Part shown: one piece after another, positions 47,187 through 58,597 of the stretch | Numbering within the stretch: the stretch's first letter is position 1 | Layout: every line of letters starts with the position of its first letter | Source of the DNA: Bacteroidota bacterium | Lineage (GTDB): Bacteria; Bacteroidota; Bacteroidia; Bacteroidales; FEN-979 | Length of the DNA stretch: 64,000 nucleotides | Assembly: GCA_026391795.1 (NCBI GenBank) | Contig: JAPLDI010000013.1 | Location: 1-64,000, forward strand | Direction of reading: 5' to 3' | Notes under the pieces: generated by a model | Database searches by the model: none | What the model saw: only the letters and a program-made list of their open reading frames with translations | Told to the model about the DNA's origin: nothing | Program-made: the position numbers and the translations under genes

Positions 47187-47666
47187 ATGAAAAAGATATT
47201 TCTCCGGATCACCTTGCTCTGCCTTCCATTTTCAGTTCCGGCCCAGAATTCCAGCCCTTCTGATTTTTCAGGGTTTATGAAACTTGAGGACAACAAGGGA
47301 ATTACTTTTACTTACCTGAACAACCCTACTGACGGAACAAGCATCGCCTATTATAACCAGAAGCCGTCATTGGAGAAATAAAAAAAAAAAAAGGAGAGAA
47401 AACTCGTATCCTTCAGCAAGATCTCTATGATAAAACTCCTGCCATTATCAGATAATGAAGCAGCCGAATTAAGGCAGGTATGCGGTGACGGAACACTGCA
47501 GAAAGCAGCAATCACATTGACAAATCCCGACAACAGCATTCCCCCGGTGGTCTACCTGGATGTTAAATGGTTTGAATGGAGATCCACTATAATGGAGGGA
47601 TTTCCCGGCACCTACAGGATGGAAGTTCGGTTCGTGGATGAGATTGAGATTCAGGTAAAAAGATAA
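47187..47666 (+). pseudogene. Exported protein gene with an in-frame TAA
   Basis: A signal peptide MKKIFLRITLLCLPFSVPAQ opens a reading frame that stops at TAA (47379-47381) just before a 12-A run. The same frame then continues with KKKKERK and reaches LLPLSDNEAAELRQVCG...VDEIEIQVKR, ending at 47666. The two halves lie in the same frame, so one T to A change would restore a single roughly 159-residue protein. The alternative is two separate small genes, with the second starting at ATG 47427. No family recognised. A single nonsense mutation or base error is the simplest reading. Confidence 0.55.
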
Positions 47667-47690
47667 TTACATTATCCATCCTTTGACATT

Positions 47691-47719
47691 CAGGTCTCAC
47701 CGCTGGACCTGTTTTGTTT
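47691..47719 (+). terminator. Weak rho-independent terminator
   Basis: CAGGTC and GACCTG form a 6-bp stem with a 9-nt loop followed by TTTTGTTT on plus, 25 bp behind the stop at 47666 and just before the convergent gene at 47740. Confidence 0.5.
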
Positions 47720-47739
47720 CCTTCATTCCCTTGCACCAT

Positions 47740-50700
47740 TTATTGATTAATAGTGACCGGAAAGACCGTTGGGGAAGCCGGCCTGCAAGCGTCAGGATTT
47801 GTATAGTTGACACTGACGGAATGAGTGGATGTTTGAGCCAGGTTCCAGGTAACAGTTACAGTATTGTCAGTTGACGTGCCACCCGCGGTGATTGTTCCAT
47901 TCAGGACGGTCCAGGAATAGTTGGTCCGGCCGGCGTCAGTAGTATAGACATTGCCTGTTGACAACCAGTTTACAGGTGTTGGCCCGGTAAGGGCAGGTTG
48001 TGTGGAAGTTACCGTGAAAGTAAAACTACAGGGAACGCTGGTGTTCCCGCATAAGTCAGTAGCTGTATAGGTTACTGTGGTAGTACCCAATGGGTAAATA
48101 TAGTCTGCCGCAGGACTCACTGTAAGCTTCTTGATTGTGCAGTTGTCAGTCACCGCCGCAGTGAATGCTGATTCACTTACATACATCTCATATTTAAGCT
48201 TATAGTTTCTAGCTAAGCCTCCGGTTCCGTCCCATTGGCAATAGACAGAGCCAGGGCAGCCATTTGTTCCCGGGGAACCTCCGACCCAGTTTGCATTATC
48301 CCAATATTTACCATAGGCGGGTGTATTCCAGGAATCATCACTTGCTCCATAAAGGATTGGCCATAATACCCCTCCAATATAAATGGTATATTTTTTATCC
48401 GTTTCAATGTATGGTGTCTGCCCCTGGGGAATGTTAATTGTGATCAGGTGACCATTTGCCGTTCCACTCGTTTCATACAACAGGTTACCGTAAATGCAGG
48501 CGAATTGATAGGGACTGTGCATTCCCATACCAGTCTCAAGATTCTCACCGGAATATATCTTGAATGTGTATGGAACACTCACATCGGGTGCAGGAGCTGT
48601 CCCCCTGTGATAATTTGGGGGAGTTGTTGTAAGTGTGTCCCAAAACCGTATTGTTGTAATAAACCCGGTTTTATTTGCCGTAAAGGATTGCCATCTGGCA
48701 TCCTGAAAAGGGTCGGCACCGGTTGCCGAACTTGCGGGTGCAAGCGGTAAAGTAGTAATAGCAAGGACCGGTGCGAATGTAGCGGCACCCGAACAATTCA
48801 CGGTCTGGTTCCCCGGGCAGGCAGTAAAAGTGGGTGCAATGTTATCAGATGCATGGATGATTGTACTGTCTTTTGCTGAGCAGCCAAGAGTATCTGTAAC
48901 CTGGTAAACGAGCTTTTTATCAGCGCATTCACCGTTGCTGCTGAATATTGGGTTCTCAATATTGGAATAGTTCAGGTAAGGTTGAATTGCTCCACTTCCG
49001 GTCCATGTATGTCTATAAGGCGCCGTTCCCCCGCCACGATGCCCTTTAACATTCACCGTATCCGGACAAATCGTGGGATTTTTAGGCGTTACATTGGCGG
49101 TGACCGTGTTTTGGTAAACAGTGAGTGTTGCAGCATTCGAAGTAGCCGCCGGTGTGCATGTCCCGGATACCACACAACGGTATTGACGATTATTCATGCC
49201 AAACGGAGGGTGGGTAATAATCAAAACATTTGAGGTGGCTCCCGAATATACTCCTCCATTGGTAACTGGGAGCCAGCTGCTGATGAATTCCTGCCACTGG
49301 TAGGTTATTGCCGTTCCGGTTGCTGTCACACTGAAAGAAGGTGCCCCGGTCGATTCGCATGTGTTTGCAGGAGCAGGCTGGGCAGTAATGGCGGGCTGAG
49401 AATTGACCGTTATCGTCGCATTCCCATTGGTAGTCGCAGAAGGAGAACAGGTTCCAGAAACGACGCAACGGTATTTATTTCCGTTCAAAGTGGAGGCAGG
49501 ATTTGTGATGGTCAGGGTTGCTGTGGTTACTCCTGAGTACACTCCTCCGTTTGATAGATTGTTCCAGCTGCTGACAAATTCCTGCCATTGGTAAGTCAAG
49601 GCAGTGCCTGTTGCAACAACGGTAAAAGTTACCGTACCCGTGGGACAGATGGCTCCCGGGCTGGCCGGCTGTCCGGTTATGGCAGGAGCAGTTGCAATGG
49701 CAAGTGTTGCAAGACCGTTTGAAGTTGCCGCCGGGGTACAGGTTCCGGTAACAATGCAACGGTATTTGTAACCATTCATTGCAAGGACCGGATTCGTCAG
49801 TGTCAGGGTTGCTGTGGTTGCTCCTGAGTAGACTCCCCCGTTTGTTAGATTGTTCCAGCTGCTGATGTATTCCTGCCATTGGTAGGTCAGTCCTGCCCCG
49901 GTGGCAACCACGGTAAAGGTAGCAGTGCCGGCAGCGTTGCAGACAGCCGGCGGACTTGCAGGATCGGATGTTATTGACGGCGGAGCATTTACAACAACTG
50001 CCAGCTGACTTGAAGAGCTGCTCACCCCGCAATCGTTTTGCGAGGTCACGGAAATATTTCCGTTCTGACCTGCTGAACCGGAAGTAACGGTAATTGAGAT
50101 TGTCCCCTGTCCCGTGAGAATTGTCCAGCCTGTGGGTACCGTCCAGTTGTAGCTGGTTGCCGACGGAACGGCACTGATGCTGTATGTCGCCCCTGAAACT
50201 GCAGGGCATTGGAAAGCAGAACCTGTTATCGGACCCGGTGTATCCGGAAGATTAAATTCCATCCGGTACCATCCTGAACCTGTATAAAATTCAACAGATC
50301 CCGAATCAGTATTATAGATCGTGAGACCCTGGAAAGCAAGCATAAAATCCCGCTGGGAAGTATTCATCCTCGGTAACAGCAATCCTCTACTGGTCGAAAC
50401 GATATCCAGGATTGCAGATGGGTCGGGCGATGCATTGGGGTTTGAACTGTAAACAAGACCTACTGAAGCCTGGGTACCTGTACTCCCGCTGATTCCGGTC
50501 GAGTGGTCGCAGGCAGAGATCCATGCAGTCCCGGAATAGAAATAAAATTTACCTCCGACTACGTCACTGAAGACAAGTAACCCGGTTGCCGGAGATGTGA
50601 TGCTGCCCACGGGTGGACCGCTGATCCTTGGGATCAGCATCCCGCGGGAAGGATCATTAACATTCAGCATTGCCGTTCCGGCCGGTTCAGGTGAACCTGT

Positions 50701-51036
50701 CGCGAAAAGTTTGAGACCGCCGGCAGGAAGATTGGTACCGGTGGAGGGGCCCGACACCATCGTTGCATTTATCTCTTTCCAACCAAACCCGTTAAAAAAA
50801 TTGAACCGGTTCGTTGTCGTATTGTAAAGGAGCAACCCTGTTGCCGGGGAGGGAATCGCATTCCGTTGCGCGGTTGTAAGCCTGGGTGGTAAAAACCCAA
50901 GGGTTGTGCTCTTAATGTCAAGCATGGCTGAATTGTCCGGCACGGATCCATCGCCATTAATAGCGACCTGACCCTTCGCAATGCCGGCAGACAGCATAAG
51001 TGCAAAGACGCCCAGGAACAATAATCTATTCATCAT
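47740..51036 (-). CDS. Large exported adhesin-like protein with Ig-like and HYR domains
   Basis: A 1098-residue protein with a signal peptide (to about residue 22). The N-terminus has three copies (about 30-75, 105-145, 205-250) of a module with [22 protein letters not shown] and GLLLYNT, also found in the frameshifted gene at 18516. A PKD-like domain follows ([12 protein letters not shown], about 295), then three near-identical Ig-like domains of about 95 residues with TYQWQE and YRCVVSGTC, then a HYR domain pair ([15 protein letters not shown], and [17 protein letters not shown] near 1035). There is no obvious T9SS tail, although the end ([10 protein letters not shown]) resembles one of the beta domains. 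Likely a surface adhesin. Confidence 0.75.
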   Translation of the reverse strand: MMNRLLFLGVFALMLSAGIAKGQVAINGDGSVPDNSAMLDIKSTTLGFLPPRLTTAQRNAIPSPATGLLLYNTTTNRFNFFNGFGWKEINATMVSGPSTGTNLPAGGLKLFATGSPEPAGTAMLNVNDPSRGMLIPRISGPPVGSITSPATGLLVFSDVVGGKFYFYSGTAWISACDHSTGISGSTGTQASVGLVYSSNPNASPDPSAILDIVSTSRGLLLPRMNTSQRDFMLAFQGLTIYNTDSGSVEFYTGSGWYRMEFNLPDTPGPITGSAFQCPAVSGATYSISAVPSATSYNWTVPTGWTILTGQGTISITVTSGSAGQNGNISVTSQNDCGVSSSSSQLAVVVNAPPSITSDPASPPAVCNAAGTATFTVVATGAGLTYQWQEYISSWNNLTNGGVYSGATTATLTLTNPVLAMNGYKYRCIVTGTCTPAATSNGLATLAIATAPAITGQPASPGAICPTGTVTFTVVATGTALTYQWQEFVSSWNNLSNGGVYSGVTTATLTITNPASTLNGNKYRCVVSGTCSPSATTNGNATITVNSQPAITAQPAPANTCESTGAPSFSVTATGTAITYQWQEFISSWLPVTNGGVYSGATSNVLIITHPPFGMNNRQYRCVVSGTCTPAATSNAATLTVYQNTVTANVTPKNPTICPDTVNVKGHRGGGTAPYRHTWTGSGAIQPYLNYSNIENPIFSSNGECADKKLVYQVTDTLGCSAKDSTIIHASDNIAPTFTACPGNQTVNCSGAATFAPVLAITTLPLAPASSATGADPFQDARWQSFTANKTGFITTIRFWDTLTTTPPNYHRGTAPAPDVSVPYTFKIYSGENLETGMGMHSPYQFACIYGNLLYETSGTANGHLITINIPQGQTPYIETDKKYTIYIGGVLWPILYGASDDSWNTPAYGKYWDNANWVGGSPGTNGCPGSVYCQWDGTGGLARNYKLKYEMYVSESAFTAAVTDNCTIKKLTVSPAADYIYPLGTTTVTYTATDLCGNTSVPCSFTFTVTSTQPALTGPTPVNWLSTGNVYTTDAGRTNYSWTVLNGTITAGGTSTDNTVTVTWNLAQTSTHSVSVNYTNPDACRPASPTVFPVTINQ
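49110..49990 (-). repeat. Three tandem repeats of about 290 bp encoding Ig-like domains
   Basis: The DNA for residues about 350-640 of the adhesin is a threefold tandem repeat, with the stretch coding TYQWQE..SSWN.L.NGGVYSG and NGYKYRC repeated almost unchanged. Such repeats recombine easily and are prone to assembly collapse, so copy number in the real genome may differ. Confidence 0.7.
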
Positions 51037-51263
51037 GGCAGAGGAATATTAAATTAAAATACATGCTCAGAAGACCTGAATCCTACCTTTCCTTTGACAT
51101 CGGGTTGCTTTTACAAGCAACCCGTGCAAATGAAGTATGTCTAACTCTAAGAACAGAAAACAAGGGGATTGACCCCTATGCAGCTATAAAATAAATACCG
51201 TACTCTTCAAAATTCATTTTCCGGCTTTCCGGAAATAATACACCTCTTTTTCCTGCAACCATC

Positions 51264-52703
51264 TTATGGGGTAATTGCATAGATCCCTAACAGAAAGTTA
51301 GTATACGCAAGATAGGCATCCATTAAATCAACGACTCCATCCCCGTTCAGATCCGCAACCTTGTAACCATAATCACCATTCAGGAACGAAGAATAAATAT
51401 AATAGTTATCCAGAAGATCAATGACCCCATCCTTAACCGGAGCAGCCGGGTATGGAGTGGAGGCGGATGACAAATCGCCTGAATAAAGACCGTAAACTCC
51501 GCCGCCCAGGGATTTCAGATTATTACCATATGCCTTTGAGATCGTTGTTGAATAGTCGTAGCTCAGCGAAGGAGTAGTGATAAGCACCGGTAAGGCAGTT
51601 ACTGTTTCCAGGCTTGAACGGTGTTTGATGGTAACATAATAGTTTCCGCTGAAAGCCCTGGGTATGGTTACGGTCGCATTCCCGGTCGTACTGAGGACGA
51701 CATCATTTGCAGTGTATCTGATCAGGGAATAGGTCACCGGGTCATGCAATTCAACGGTTAAATGATCTGCAATTGAAGCTCCCCATTTAGGTCCTGAAAT
51801 ATCCCAGGCTGCCCGCATGGTACCGGCACCAATGTACATCTCCTCCAGAAAAAGTTTAAGATTTACATACTTGTATTGCGCCCTGTTTCCAGTGAAAGTC
51901 CCTAACGTGTTAACACCGGTCGCCGTCAGCTGATGAGTAACCGGATTTGTTGCGTTGTACTCGACAATGGGTAACGGGTTCACTTTTTCACAATAGAGCT
52001 GGGCTTCGGTACCGACAACATCTGCAGGCTTATATTGAAAGGTCAGGTTACAGGCAAAACCGGTTATATTTTGTTGTGTCAGCGTCCAGTACCGGTTAAG
52101 ATAACTTCCGGCAACACTGTCATACGGATATTTCAAATTCGCGAGGTTCACACCTACATTGGCATTCGTGCCAAAAGATCCTGCAGTGATGGCCAGGGTG
52201 ACGGGAGTATATTCAGCAGCGCCCGTATTGTCACCCACCGGATAGGTAAAACTGCCGGTCGAAGAAAATATTTTCATCAGCTGACCGGTACCCGTGGGAA
52301 CGATCATGGACGACGCGGAGGGAGTGCCTGCAACTGTGGCAGTTGAGCCCAGAACCAGGTTATTGGCGCCAAGTGTAACCAATCCGGTTGTCAGGGTCAG
52401 GATCCCATCAATTCTTGTTTCCGAATTTACAGCGAGGCCATTTGCATTGTTAATGGTAACGTTGGCAAACCCATTGGGACCGGTGACGCTTTGCGGGGTT
52501 GTTCCTGCGAAAATAAAGGTGCCCGAACCAAGAGAATTGAAGGTGCCGATTAATGGGGTTGGTGAAGGTGCATGTTCATGCGAAACTGTATCCGGGAAGA
52601 TTTCATCCCGGTCTGCAGCAGGCTTAACAATTTCAGCATAGCCCGGAAGCCATACCAGTATAAATAACAAGAATATAAATAAATTCAGTACAGCTATTTT
52701 CAC
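51264..52703 (-). CDS. Exported beta-rich protein with a C-terminal dockerin-like domain
   Basis: The signal-peptide-like segment VKIAVLNLFIFLLFILVWLPGYA follows a GTG at 52703, taken as start; an upstream ATG would add 26 or more residues. The body contains a module FNSLGSGTFIFAGTTPQSV, ANVTINNANGL, TFTYPVGDNTGAAEYTPVTL and GSYLNRYWTLT, shared with the gene at 60896. The C-terminal about 65 residues hold two EF-hand-like Ca loops, VKDGVIDLLDNYYIY and VADLNGDGVVDLMDAYLAY, typical of dockerin type I duplicates. It is likely secreted and bound to a partner through Ca-dependent docking. Confidence 0.7.
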   Translation of the reverse strand: MKIAVLNLFIFLLFILVWLPGYAEIVKPAADRDEIFPDTVSHEHAPSPTPLIGTFNSLGSGTFIFAGTTPQSVTGPNGFANVTINNANGLAVNSETRIDGILTLTTGLVTLGANNLVLGSTATVAGTPSASSMIVPTGTGQLMKIFSSTGSFTYPVGDNTGAAEYTPVTLAITAGSFGTNANVGVNLANLKYPYDSVAGSYLNRYWTLTQQNITGFACNLTFQYKPADVVGTEAQLYCEKVNPLPIVEYNATNPVTHQLTATGVNTLGTFTGNRAQYKYVNLKLFLEEMYIGAGTMRAAWDISGPKWGASIADHLTVELHDPVTYSLIRYTANDVVLSTTGNATVTIPRAFSGNYYVTIKHRSSLETVTALPVLITTPSLSYDYSTTISKAYGNNLKSLGGGVYGLYSGDLSSASTPYPAAPVKDGVIDLLDNYYIYSSFLNGDYGYKVADLNGDGVVDLMDAYLAYTNFLLGIYAITP

Positions 52704-52963
52704 GATCCTGAAGACCTTGATTAACCTACAAATATACAATAATATTGTAAATGTATGAATAAATATATAAATATTATTAACCATTAATAACAAATTGGTT
52801 ATCCGATAATTAGATAGGGATATTTCAGGATGGCCCAGGAGAATGTGATGGAACAACACCCTTTATCCTGAATTTTCACTTAGAACCGTGTCAGGGAAAT
52901 AGCTATTGAAACGGCAAAGACCCCCGCCGCAAATCAGGAAATCACAACGCAAGTATACCAGCT

Positions 52964-55900
52964 TTACTTGAGAAAAGCCGTGCCATACACGGTAACCTGC
53001 TTGCCTGTTCCAACCGTAAACAACTTCCCGCTGTTGATCGTTAGGTCTCCATCAACAATAAGATCAGTGCTGGAAAGCGTAACACCGGCAGCATTATCAA
53101 TGATCAGGTTACGGATTTCGGCGGGGAGGAAAAAGCCGGTAACCTGGGGAGCGCTTCCGTCGAAGACATAGTCGGCCTGTATACTGGATGATTTTGTTCC
53201 GGATAGGACAATTGAACCGGCAACGCCTGAAGGATGAGCCGTTTTCAGGGTCGCTCCCGGGGAAATGGAAAATGAACCCGGTCCGGATATCACGTAAGAA
53301 CCGCAATCCAGGAGGCAGTTATTCAATATGTTTGCAGCCCCACTGATGATAAGGGCACTTCCAAGGTTGGCACCCAGAGGCCGTGAAACAGTGAAATTAT
53401 ATAAACCTCCCGTAACCAGTGGCAATGAAATATTTGGACCTCCCCCGACAACCGGACTTGCGCTGACAGTCAGATTACTGGTGGCACTGCCCACGATCGC
53501 ACTGCTCCCGGTTAAACCTCCGCTCAAAACAAGCGAGTTACCTGCTCCGATGGAATAGGTCCCGATGGTGAGGTCGAGAGTACCATTTACCGTTGCAGTT
53601 GAAGCTACCGGTGTAAGCCCGTCAACGACCAGGTTGTCAAAATACCAATAATCAGTGGCATAGTAGTCGCCGACAAAAGCAAACTGAAAATACATATTCC
53701 CTCCAACGTCAGTTGAATAGTTGGGAATTGAAACAGTGGTTGCAGAATGAGGGGCATAGGGCATTGACCAGATATCATGCCAGGGGCCGCTTGCACTCGT
53801 TGCAGACTGCAGTTTCAGATACGTCGGGAAATTCTGAATATAATTTCCCGTCGCATAGGACTTAAACGAAACATTAACCACCTTATAACCTGATGTATTC
53901 ACAGGCCCGCGATAAATAGAATAGGTGGCATTTCCATGAGTTACTGAGCCAATAAATTCTGCTTCGGGAGAAGTACCCCCTGCATTTGCAGTTGGAGATG
54001 TAGTGAATTGACCAGCAGATGAACCTTTGTTTCCGGTCCAGCTTGTCAGGTTAGGAAATGCATCTGTAAGTAAATTTGTTGTACCTGAAGTGGCATGTTG
54101 GTTCACCCCTCCTGCATTCGTTGCAAGATTATTCAGTACCGAAGAACCCACCGGTAATTCCAGTCCTGTAACGATAGCGGAACCTCCGGTATAAGCGAGG
54201 TTAACGGTCCCGATAAATGTCGGGGAGGCCAGCAGGCTTCCTCCCGACCGGGTAATGGTTGATCCATTTGCCATTGATAAATTCGATCCGTTAACCAGCC
54301 ATCCACTTGTTAATGTTAACATTCCGTTTACATTAATCCCCCCACCTAAGATCGTTTTGGCATTGATCGTAAAATTGTTCAACCCGTTTGTGATACCATT
54401 TACAGTGGTCGCCCCGTTCATAATGAGATTCGAAGTTACCCCACCTTTAATTGATCCGGGTACTGTATAGGTGATAACCCCGCCAAGGGTCAGAGTATGA
54501 GCCCCTATTCTTAAGGTTGGGGTTCCCACGTAAAAATTTAATTCATTTGATATTGTAAGGTCAGAACCTAACGTAACATCCGCGGCATCAAAAATGTAAA
54601 ATGCATAACATGTATTAGAACCCGGAACTTCAAATCCTGCAGTATAGGCTGCAGATCCGTTGTCGTAGAGTAAATTTAACCCGCCACTTCCAACATTAAA
54701 GGAAGGTGCCACATCGAAACTGCCCGCAGGAGCGGTATTTGAACTCACCCCTCTTTGAACGGTTGCATAGGATATTCCTCCGTTACCCAGGGTGATTTTA
54801 TTGGAATTTGTTATAGTACCTTTAAACAAATTTACCCTGGTTGCAACAATCGGGTTGCTGCCTGAAAGTGTTAAACCATTAATACTGTCATGCGTCAAAT
54901 TAGCTAAAGGCGCGGTAATGGTTCCGTTGTTCGTGAAGGTCTGACCCGGGGCACTATAAAAATACAATCCGGTATAGTTTGCAGTAGCGGTAATGGTTGC
55001 ACCCGGATTATTCACACCATTGCCTATCAATAATAGGTAAGTTGGCAGGGCAATGGTGCCCACCGACATCTGGAGAGTTGAATTATTGATAAAATTTTCA
55101 TGAACAACAACAATATTTGAGGTGTATGTATTTGAAATTGTTTTAACCCCTGAACCCGAAAGTCCAAGATTTCCCTGGTATGCGATCGGGTAAATGGTTT
55201 GGGCAGAAGCGCCGGTGTAGTTAACGGTAGACCCCGAAACAGTTGACAAGGTGGGTAATCCTGCAATTGAACCACCTATGTTGAAAGTTCCGGTACTGGT
55301 TAAACTGAATTTTGGTGTTCCTGTTATTGTGCCAACAATATTTAAAATTCCGGTACTCGTTAAATTGAATTGACACCCTGCCCCATTCGTTGTGCTGGCA
55401 CCCGAAATAGTTGCAGTTCCTGTACTGATATTCAATAAGTCATTCTCCGGTGCAGTTGTTGCTGACATCGTAAGAGAGCCACAAGTGAGTGTACCGGCAT
55501 TGACATTCACGCTGCATGTATGGCCTGTTGATGGCTGCGGCATGGTCAGAGAACCTGTAATGGAAAGAGCATTACTTCCGCTTAGTGTAACAGCACTGTT
55601 TGAAGTTACAGACGCAAAAGTGAGCGAGGCGCACTGAGCACCGGCAATATCAACAGTTACAGTTATACCAGCATTGATCGTTACGGCATCTGAAGAAGTC
55701 GGAACAGCTGCCCCCCCCAGGTTGCGGTTGAACTCCAGTTACCGGAAACCGAAGCTGTTCGGGTTGCAAGCGGTGAATCCATTTGCAGATCCTGATTCTG
55801 GCTGATCCCGAATGAATCATCCAAACCTGCTTTCCGGGCAACCCGGTTGTTCATTAAACCCTTGACAATATAGGCAACAGCCGGCTGAACCTGGTGATTC

Positions 55901-56028
55901 ATATTGGCTGAACCACGATCTTCATTCAGAATCTTGGTTTGCCCGGAATTCAAACCCGCCTGTGAAAACACAAAGTTTCCCCAAACAAGGCATAATCCCA
56001 ATATAAAAAGGGATACCTTTTTCACCAT
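52964..56028 (-). pseudogene. Large surface protein interrupted by a G8 homopolymer frameshift
   Basis: The N-terminal part (55681-56028) has a signal peptide and NWSSTATWGG, then goes out of frame. The codons that continue AAVPTSSDAVTINAGITVTVD lie in another frame that runs on into the 859-residue C-terminal part (52964-55543). The shift is exactly at a run of eight G on minus (55711-55718). With nine (or six) G the reading frame joins to a protein of about 1020 residues, with a G8-like entry domain and then Ser/Thr/Gly-rich beta-helix repeats ending VGTGKQVTVYGTAFLK. Either a sequencing slip or a phase-variable on/off switch. Confidence 0.72.
55711..55718. repeat. C8/G8 homopolymer at the frameshift point
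   Basis: Eight C on plus (eight G on the coding strand), at the exact place where the two halves of the surface protein change frame. Tracts of this kind are classic slipped-strand switches for phase-variable surface proteins, and also a common site of sequencing error. Confidence 0.6.
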
Positions 56029-56247
56029 TGTAAAACAAATAACAAAATTTACTTTATACAGCTATATTCCAGGTGCAAAGGTAACAAATGGAACCGAACA
56101 AACAAAAATATTTTCGATACGAAAGAGAATTTTTCGGGCCACAGGGAAGGAAATAGTCAAGAATATTTTTACCGGATCACCCTGAAGCTGAATGGTGCGG
56201 TCAGGGATGAAAAGAAAAAGGGGAAAACCAACCTCCAGGCGGAAGAA

Positions 56248-58437
56248 TTACTTCAGGAATACTTTCTGCGTAGAGGTCTGCTCTGGAGTTATCACTTTTA
56301 CAACATAATACCCCTCCTGGATACCTGGAACATATTTATTCAGGCCCGCATGTTTAAGCTTGTCCTTAAAAACGAGCCTGCCCACCAGGTCATAGATGGA
56401 TACTTTACCATTGCCGTTTCCAGCCGGCTTGTTCATGACATAAACTGCATCATCATATGAATAGATCTGGACAAAGCCTGCAGATATTGAGTATAAACCC
56501 GTATAGGGATTCATAAAATGCAGGAGGAAGCGGTCGGCGCTGTCCTGGGGGAGAGTTGAGAAGACATACATGGGCCACTGCGTCAGATCGGACCAACCGC
56601 CTGTTTTTTTATCTTCCAGCCAGATTACAATCCCTGAAAGAAAACTTTCAAGATTCGAAGCCAGGATGGTGTCAGTCGATGCCACCCCAATGTGGAATCC
56701 AAGCGGGATTGTCGTATTGAATCCACTCCATGGCCTTGTATTTAAGGCAACCCGGGTCGAATCATCCAGCACCGTGTAAAGCTGCGGAGCTTCATCAGCG
56801 CCATCCAGCTTGTAGGCATCGTGATGGGGGTCAAATAAAACCGTAGCTGCAGAATCAAACCGGATCCGCGTTTCATCCCGGAAGTTGTTTCCCTTCACTG
56901 TAAGGATCAGCTGTTCATTCGAGAGTGTATCTGTCTTGTAAAAAGGCTGGTCGGAATGCAAACGGGCGGTGTTATCCAAACTGATGGATCCGCTCAGCGA
57001 TCCCGGAACCGAGGCATGCATGTAAAAGCCCTGCTGCGAAGCAATGAGTGATGAAGCACCCGTTGTATGAATCTGATCGTGACGGTTCCAGAAGAAATAA
57101 TTTCCGGTTTCCGGGTGAAAAACATAGATCGTAGGATCAACTTCACTGAGCGAAAAACCATTTGAGAGCCAGTCGATGGCGCTCGGGTAAGGGTTCCCGA
57201 TCAGGTGCCAGCCATCCGGGCCTGCTGCCCCGATGTGATTTGTCATAGAATAGCTTGTGTTGCCGGTGTTCAATGAACCTGTGACGGCTACCGTGGAATT
57301 GGAGGTAAGCGAAGAATTTGAATAGAGAAGGTATCCCAGCATCCTGTTGTTGAGAATGGAATCACCGGCCGGGTTAACGATGCTGCGGTATTTGTGCAAA
57401 GGTTCATCGTACCATTTTGAAAGAAGTTGCCGGAGAATGAACGGAGTGGTATTAGTACTGTTCACGGGAATGCAGTAGCCATGCCACTGATCCTGTTTCA
57501 GGTACTGTTCAACCGTTGCACTTCCGTTATTTATATAGGAGATGATACCTCCATCCACCAGTGACGCTGTATAGGAAGCATCTGATTTCAGCCATAATCC
57601 CTCAACATTACCGATCTCAACCGAGTCGAAACAGTTCATCTGCGCCCCCGGAGCCAGAATGAGCTGACCCGCACTGTGAATTCTGAGTTTGCTGATCAAT
57701 GCAGAATTATAGAGAGTGGCGCTGCTGTCCCATACGGATGTGTTGACAGGAGTGTTCCAGTCGACAACCCCACCAGATTGTGTCCAACTATAACCAGAAG
57801 AAAAAACACGTTGTAGAAACAACTGTTTAAGACTCTTTGTTTCATCCAAAGTTATACTCGGCCATTGGTTCCCTTCACCATTATTGTCAACATAAAGTTG
57901 ATTAATCGGTAGTGTCATAAAATTCGGATAAAAATTAATTCCGGCTATTGTACTATTAACCAATATTTTCAGTCTTAATTTTACTAAGGGTGTCCAATTT
58001 GTTCCAACAAGTTCATAAAATGTGGCCAAATTATCTCCTGAATTCCAGGTATGCATAGGTTCTAAATAAAAATTTATATGATTACTATTTAAATTTGCGT
58101 TGAAATTATATTTCGGTCCGGATGTGATTCCAACACCATAAACACTCACCGCACCAACTGGCGTAATAGGTGATTGATGCCCAAAAGCCAAAATAGTATA
58201 ATAAAAATTTGCTTGCATAAAATCTGCATATTCCGGAATGGTCGATTTTACCTCAATATTGAACTCCAAACTATCTATACCGGATGCAATATTATATCCA
58301 ATCTTCGGATCAGATACTCTAAAGGATAGTTGTGGAGATTGGGCACTCACAATTTCCCCACTCCCAAAAGTCAAGAGAAGTAAGATAATCAGAAGAAATT
58401 CTTTCCAATGGCTAACCATATAAATGATCCTTTTCAT
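56248..58437 (-). CDS. T9SS-sorted surface protein, possible cohesin-like N-domain
   Basis: Start at ATG 58437 (MKRIIYMVSHWK...), giving a 729-residue protein with a signal peptide ending VSAQ. The first 150 residues, with LEFNIEVKSTIP, QANFYYTILAF and VKLRLKILV, read as a beta-sandwich reminiscent of cohesins. The middle part has beta-rich repeats with PYPSAIDWLS and QQGFYMHA. The C-terminus VYVMNKPAGNGNGKVSIYDL, then GYYVVKVITPEQTSTQKVFLK is a type A T9SS sorting signal. It is a close paralogue of the protein at 58598. Likely exported and anchored at the cell surface by the T9SS. Confidence 0.8.
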   Translation of the reverse strand: MKRIIYMVSHWKEFLLIILLLLTFGSGEIVSAQSPQLSFRVSDPKIGYNIASGIDSLEFNIEVKSTIPEYADFMQANFYYTILAFGHQSPITPVGAVSVYGVGITSGPKYNFNANLNSNHINFYLEPMHTWNSGDNLATFYELVGTNWTPLVKLRLKILVNSTIAGINFYPNFMTLPINQLYVDNNGEGNQWPSITLDETKSLKQLFLQRVFSSGYSWTQSGGVVDWNTPVNTSVWDSSATLYNSALISKLRIHSAGQLILAPGAQMNCFDSVEIGNVEGLWLKSDASYTASLVDGGIISYINNGSATVEQYLKQDQWHGYCIPVNSTNTTPFILRQLLSKWYDEPLHKYRSIVNPAGDSILNNRMLGYLLYSNSSLTSNSTVAVTGSLNTGNTSYSMTNHIGAAGPDGWHLIGNPYPSAIDWLSNGFSLSEVDPTIYVFHPETGNYFFWNRHDQIHTTGASSLIASQQGFYMHASVPGSLSGSISLDNTARLHSDQPFYKTDTLSNEQLILTVKGNNFRDETRIRFDSAATVLFDPHHDAYKLDGADEAPQLYTVLDDSTRVALNTRPWSGFNTTIPLGFHIGVASTDTILASNLESFLSGIVIWLEDKKTGGWSDLTQWPMYVFSTLPQDSADRFLLHFMNPYTGLYSISAGFVQIYSYDDAVYVMNKPAGNGNGKVSIYDLVGRLVFKDKLKHAGLNKYVPGIQEGYYVVKVITPEQTSTQKVFLK

Positions 58438-58513
58438 ACAAATAATTACTCTTAACAAAAATAATCCAGAGTAAACCTCTTTTAATTCTTCTCGAGAAGA
58501 ATATACGTTATAA

Positions 58514-58545
58514 GAAAAAAAGGCTGTAGATTTCCCTTACAGCCT
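58514..58545 (-). terminator. Rho-independent terminator after the paralogous T9SS protein
   Basis: On minus, AGGCTGTA and TACAGCCT form an 8-bp stem with a 9-nt loop followed by TTTTTTT. It ends transcription of the gene at 58598-60850 before the 56248-58437 gene. Confidence 0.8.
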
Positions 58546-58597
58546 CTAGTATAACTGTAGAAAACAAAGATCTTTTGTCTTCCAATTCTCACATTTA

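Noticed and set aside
49110-49990. CRISPR-like repeats
   Set aside because: Repeats are about 290 bp, code for protein domains in one open frame and have no spacer pattern.
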